In this document: positions 61,469 to 64,000 of the stretch, one piece after another
Layout of the letters: every line of letters begins with the position of its first letter
Position numbering within the stretch: the stretch's first letter is position 1
Assembly: GCA_017551865.1 (NCBI GenBank)
Contig: JAFZKB010000002.1
Span: forward strand, 124,001-188,000
Direction of reading: 5' to 3'
Source of the DNA: Clostridiales bacterium
Lineage (GTDB): Bacteria; Bacillota; Clostridia; Saccharofermentanales; Saccharofermentanaceae
Length of the DNA stretch: 64,000 nucleotides
Position numbers and translations under genes: made by a program
Notes under the pieces: model-generated
Seen by the model: only the letters and a program-made list of their open reading frames with translations
Database searches by the model: none
Told to the model about the DNA's origin: nothing

Positions 61469-63742
61469 ATGATGCGCATCCGGAAGACACTTTCGATCCT
61501 TCTTCTTTTCAGCATCCTTACGGGGCTTTTCGCAGGGTGCGGAAAAGGCACGAAGAGAACATCCGATGGAAATCAGTACGACGAGAGTTTCCTTTCCCAA
61601 AGACAGGAGCTCTCGTCTGTCTATTTTTCGGCCGTTGACCTTAACACCGCACTTCCCTCGGATCCCGCGCCGAAGGTCCTCGGCGGCACCGTCTCCGGCG
61701 AGATGACCGCGCTCCTTCTATCCTCTGAAGACGCATACTTTATCGAGCTTTTCGACCTTCAGGGGAATCAGGAAGATGCTTTCGAAGTTTCCCTTCCGGA
61801 GGAGACTTTCATGAGCTCCATCCTCATGATGCAAAAGAACTCGTCCCTTTATATTGCGGTGAGTTACCCGCAGATTCTGCACCTGATCAGCATCGATCTT
61901 CCGGGGAAAAAGATCGTCAGCGACTGGGAGGTCACCCCCGGGGAAAAAGAAGAATTCGGGGATCTTTTCGCGATCAAAGACGATACTTTTTACGTCGAAT
62001 CCAAACCCCTGGAAGGCATCCTCTGTCAGGGGTATTCCATTAAGGACGGATCATGCGTTATCGCCATGGGTGAAGAGGCCTGGGCAGATGGTTTCTTCTT
62101 CCTGAAAAACGATCTTCACGCGCTTTGTGGCGTGGACGGAAAAGACAGAAAAGATGTCGTCACAATACGAAAAGACGGAAGCCTCGAAAAGACCGGGGAA
62201 ACGGATCTGCCGGAATTCTGGCAGTCGCTTCTTTATCTGGAGGATATGCAGTACATCCGGGATAAGGACGGTATCTGGTATCTGAACGAAGAAGAGCGGG
62301 CGTGGAAGAACCTGGTTTCTTTTCAAAGCAGTGATGCCGACCCGATCGAGCTTCCTTACTTCGACCACTACTATGTCTCCACGATGCGCGACCGGATACT
62401 GCTTTACGGAACGGACAGCAGTAAAGTCCAGCTCCTTTTCCCGGGGCAGGATCCGAATATCGGGAAGAAGACGTTAACGGTCGCCGGATCGGATCTGACG
62501 GAAGATCTCATCTGGGCGATCTCGGAATTCAACCGGAGAAACAAAGACTATAAGATCGAGTTCGTCGACTATTTTGATATGGTCGATATGGACGCCTATA
62601 TCGATGAGAAGGGAGCTTTGGACGTCGAAGCCTATATAGACGCTGTCGCGGATCTTCTCTGGAAGCAGGTGGTAAGGGGCGAAGGCCCGGACATCCTGAT
62701 CCGCTCTTTTGCTAGAGATGACAGGAACAAACTCTCGAGCCGCTACTTCGAATACGGCGGACTTCTTATGGATCTTAGCTCTCTCTGGGAAGGCACGGAC
62801 GCGGCTCTGAAAGACCAGATCCTCCCGTATTTTGCCTCCTGCATGACATGCGGAGAGAAGATGTATGCAATCCCGCTTAAGACCCTGGTCACCTATACCA
62901 GAAAAGGAGAGGACGGTCCGCAGGGCAGCGATGCGACCTACAGGGACTGGCTCGACTTTATGGAGACGCAGGGCGCCGGAAGAGCGCTCATCAACGAAAC
63001 CGGAAGGGACTTCCTGCTCCACTGCCTGGATATGGATCTTGACGGTCTTGCCTTCGGAGCAGACGGTCAGGTCAATTTCGATAACGAAGAATTCCGCGCG
63101 CTCCTTACGCTTGGCAGGGAGTACTGCCTGACGCAGAAAGAGTGGGAGACCGGGACAGAAAGGGAGACCTGTCTGACCTTCGGGATCGCCTCTGCGGCCG
63201 ACTTTTACGCTTTCCTTCGAAAAGATCCGCAGACCCGCTATGAGATGTACGGCTGCATTACTTCGTCCGGAATCGATCCCTGCCTGATCCCTTCGTACAG
63301 CGCCTCGATCACGACCGGCTGCTCGGATGTAGAAGGAGCCTGGGAGTTCATCTGCTTCCTGCTTTCACGTGATGCCCAGGAATATGCGATGAGCGGTCCC
63401 GACGGCTTCCTTCTTTATCTTCCTGTCCGGGAGGATTCAATGGATGCGGTCTTCGATTTCTATCTTCACCCCCAGGACCATAGGGAGTATTACGAGAGCC
63501 TTCTTGAACCCGAAGAGGATCAGACGGGCGTATCTTCCGATCTTCCGTCCATGACGCAGGATGAGGCGGATAAGGTAAAGAAGATCCTTCGATCGATCCA
63601 CCATGTCAGTTACCCGGATAAGGAGATCTGCGGCATCATCCTGGAAGAGGCGGAAGCGTATCTTTCCAGAAGCAGAAGTATGGATGATGTGATCCGTCAG
63701 ATCAACAGCCGTGTGCAGAATATAGTCAACGAACGTAAGTGA
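61469..63742 (+). CDS. Large solute-binding lipoprotein E (diverged fifth paralog)
   Basis: 757 residues. The signal peptide ends in LFAGC (Cys about 24) and GKGTK. It keeps the plan of lipoproteins A-D: an N-terminal beta-rich region (to about 325), a hinge PNIGKKTLTVAG, and a solute-binding half (DLIWAISEFNRRNKDYKIEF, GPDILIRSFAR) with a degenerate end EEAEAYLSRSRSMDDV and INSRVQNIV. The A-D motifs FNWND and FAGDRT are lost. No ribosome site is obvious, so translation may be coupled to the papain-like gene seven bases upstream. Confidence 0.82.
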   Translation: MMRIRKTLSILLLFSILTGLFAGCGKGTKRTSDGNQYDESFLSQRQELSSVYFSAVDLNTALPSDPAPKVLGGTVSGEMTALLLSSEDAYFIELFDLQGNQEDAFEVSLPEETFMSSILMMQKNSSLYIAVSYPQILHLISIDLPGKKIVSDWEVTPGEKEEFGDLFAIKDDTFYVESKPLEGILCQGYSIKDGSCVIAMGEEAWADGFFFLKNDLHALCGVDGKDRKDVVTIRKDGSLEKTGETDLPEFWQSLLYLEDMQYIRDKDGIWYLNEEERAWKNLVSFQSSDADPIELPYFDHYYVSTMRDRILLYGTDSSKVQLLFPGQDPNIGKKTLTVAGSDLTEDLIWAISEFNRRNKDYKIEFVDYFDMVDMDAYIDEKGALDVEAYIDAVADLLWKQVVRGEGPDILIRSFARDDRNKLSSRYFEYGGLLMDLSSLWEGTDAALKDQILPYFASCMTCGEKMYAIPLKTLVTYTRKGEDGPQGSDATYRDWLDFMETQGAGRALINETGRDFLLHCLDMDLDGLAFGADGQVNFDNEEFRALLTLGREYCLTQKEWETGTERETCLTFGIASAADFYAFLRKDPQTRYEMYGCITSSGIDPCLIPSYSASITTGCSDVEGAWEFICFLLSRDAQEYAMSGPDGFLLYLPVREDSMDAVFDFYLHPQDHREYYESLLEPEEDQTGVSSDLPSMTQDEADKVKKILRSIHHVSYPDKEICGIILEEAEAYLSRSRSMDDVIRQINSRVQNIVNERK

Positions 63743-63745
63743 TGC

Positions 63746-63774
63746 TTGCATGAGTGGTCCGGCGGGGATAAAAT
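63746..63774 (+). promoter_or_regulatory. Promoter of the cysteine synthase gene
   Basis: TTGCAT, 17 bp, TAAAAT at 63769-63774, starting just after the lipoprotein E stop. Confidence 0.65.
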
Positions 63775-63810
63775 AAGAAATCAGTTGCTAAGGAAAGCAG
63801 GGAATAAGAG

Positions 63811-64000
63811 ATGGTATATAAGAACGTTTTAGAAGCTGTAGGGCATACTCCCATGATCGAACTGTCCGAAAGGATGGTCGGAGAAGACTGTGCCCGTGTG
63901 CTCGTAAAATATGAAGGATTAAACGTAGGCGGTTCCATCAAGACGCGTACTGCGCTCAACATGATCGAGCAGGCGGAAAAAGACGGGATCATCACGAAGG
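63811..64000 (+). CDS. cysK: Cysteine synthase-family PLP enzyme, N-terminal part (cut by window end)
   Basis: 63 visible residues: VYKNVLEAVGHTPMIELSERM and KYEGLNVGGSIKTRTALNMIEQAE. The Lys in GGSIKTR is the PLP Lys of the O-acetylserine sulfhydrylase/cystathionine beta-synthase family (usually PGGSVKDR). The Thr for Asp change is seen in some cysteine synthases. The remainder is outside the window, so the exact substrate is open. GCAGGG lies about nine bases upstream of the ATG. Confidence 0.85.
   Translation, partial: MVYKNVLEAVGHTPMIELSERMVGEDCARVLVKYEGLNVGGSIKTRTALNMIEQAEKDGIITK

Overview
The window reads as a chromosomal segment of a Gram-positive anaerobe of the class Clostridia (Bacillota), probably gut- or rumen-associated. 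The evidence is a sodium-pump type biotin decarboxylase, a CD1871A-type CXXC peptide, Clostridia-style solute-binding lipoproteins, secreted leucine-rich repeat (LRR) proteins with EF-hand-like loops, strong AGGAGG-type ribosome binding sites and many extended -10 promoters. No rRNA, tRNA, CRISPR array, phage, transposase or integrase gene was seen. Species cannot be fixed from the sequence alone.

Layout. 1-3.7 kb: end of a small Cys-rich protein gene overlapping a heterodimeric ABC exporter pair. 3.8-7.4 kb: four-gene membrane decarboxylase sodium pump with its own promoter and terminator. 7.4-17.7 kb: four tandem paralogous lipoproteins of about 830 residues, each with a large N-terminal region and a solute-binding C-terminal half, with no permease beside them. 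The first two share a duplicated promoter carrying a CRP/FNR-like dyad centred at -41.5. 17.7-22.8 kb: a CiaH/CiaR-like two-component system divergent from a VTC-domain / DUF4956 / Cthe_2159-like operon, with CiaR-like direct repeats between them. 22.8-23.1 kb: a palindromic array of 63-bp repeats.

23.2-38.5 kb: eight secreted proteins on the minus strand. All end in the same pair of fibronectin-III-like domains, but the N-terminal module is either a solute-binding domain (first and last gene) or an EF-hand-like loop plus LRRs (six middle genes). A lone NADAR-domain gene sits inside the cluster on the plus strand. Many genes here have inverted repeats that abut or span the stop codon, and three share a 75-bp hairpin core in the 3' region. 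38.8-41.5 kb: glutamate dehydrogenase and an Ig-like lipoprotein.

41.6-45.2 kb: a redox cassette (4Fe-4S membrane protein, CD1871A peptide, two TlpA-like lipoproteins) downstream of nspC. 45.3-55.0 kb: a capsule/EPS locus (rmlD, rmlC, rhamnosyltransferase-like protein, flippase, GpsA-TagD fusion, LicD, initiating sugar transferase, polymerase-like protein). 55.0-60.5 kb: polyamine genes speD, speA, speE, speB and carboxyspermidine dehydrogenase. The EPS locus lies exactly between carboxyspermidine dehydrogenase and nspC, two consecutive enzymes on the same strand, which suggests insertion into an older polyamine cluster. 60.6-64 kb: a secreted papain/NlpC-like protein, a fifth diverged member of the large lipoprotein family, and the start of a cysteine synthase gene.
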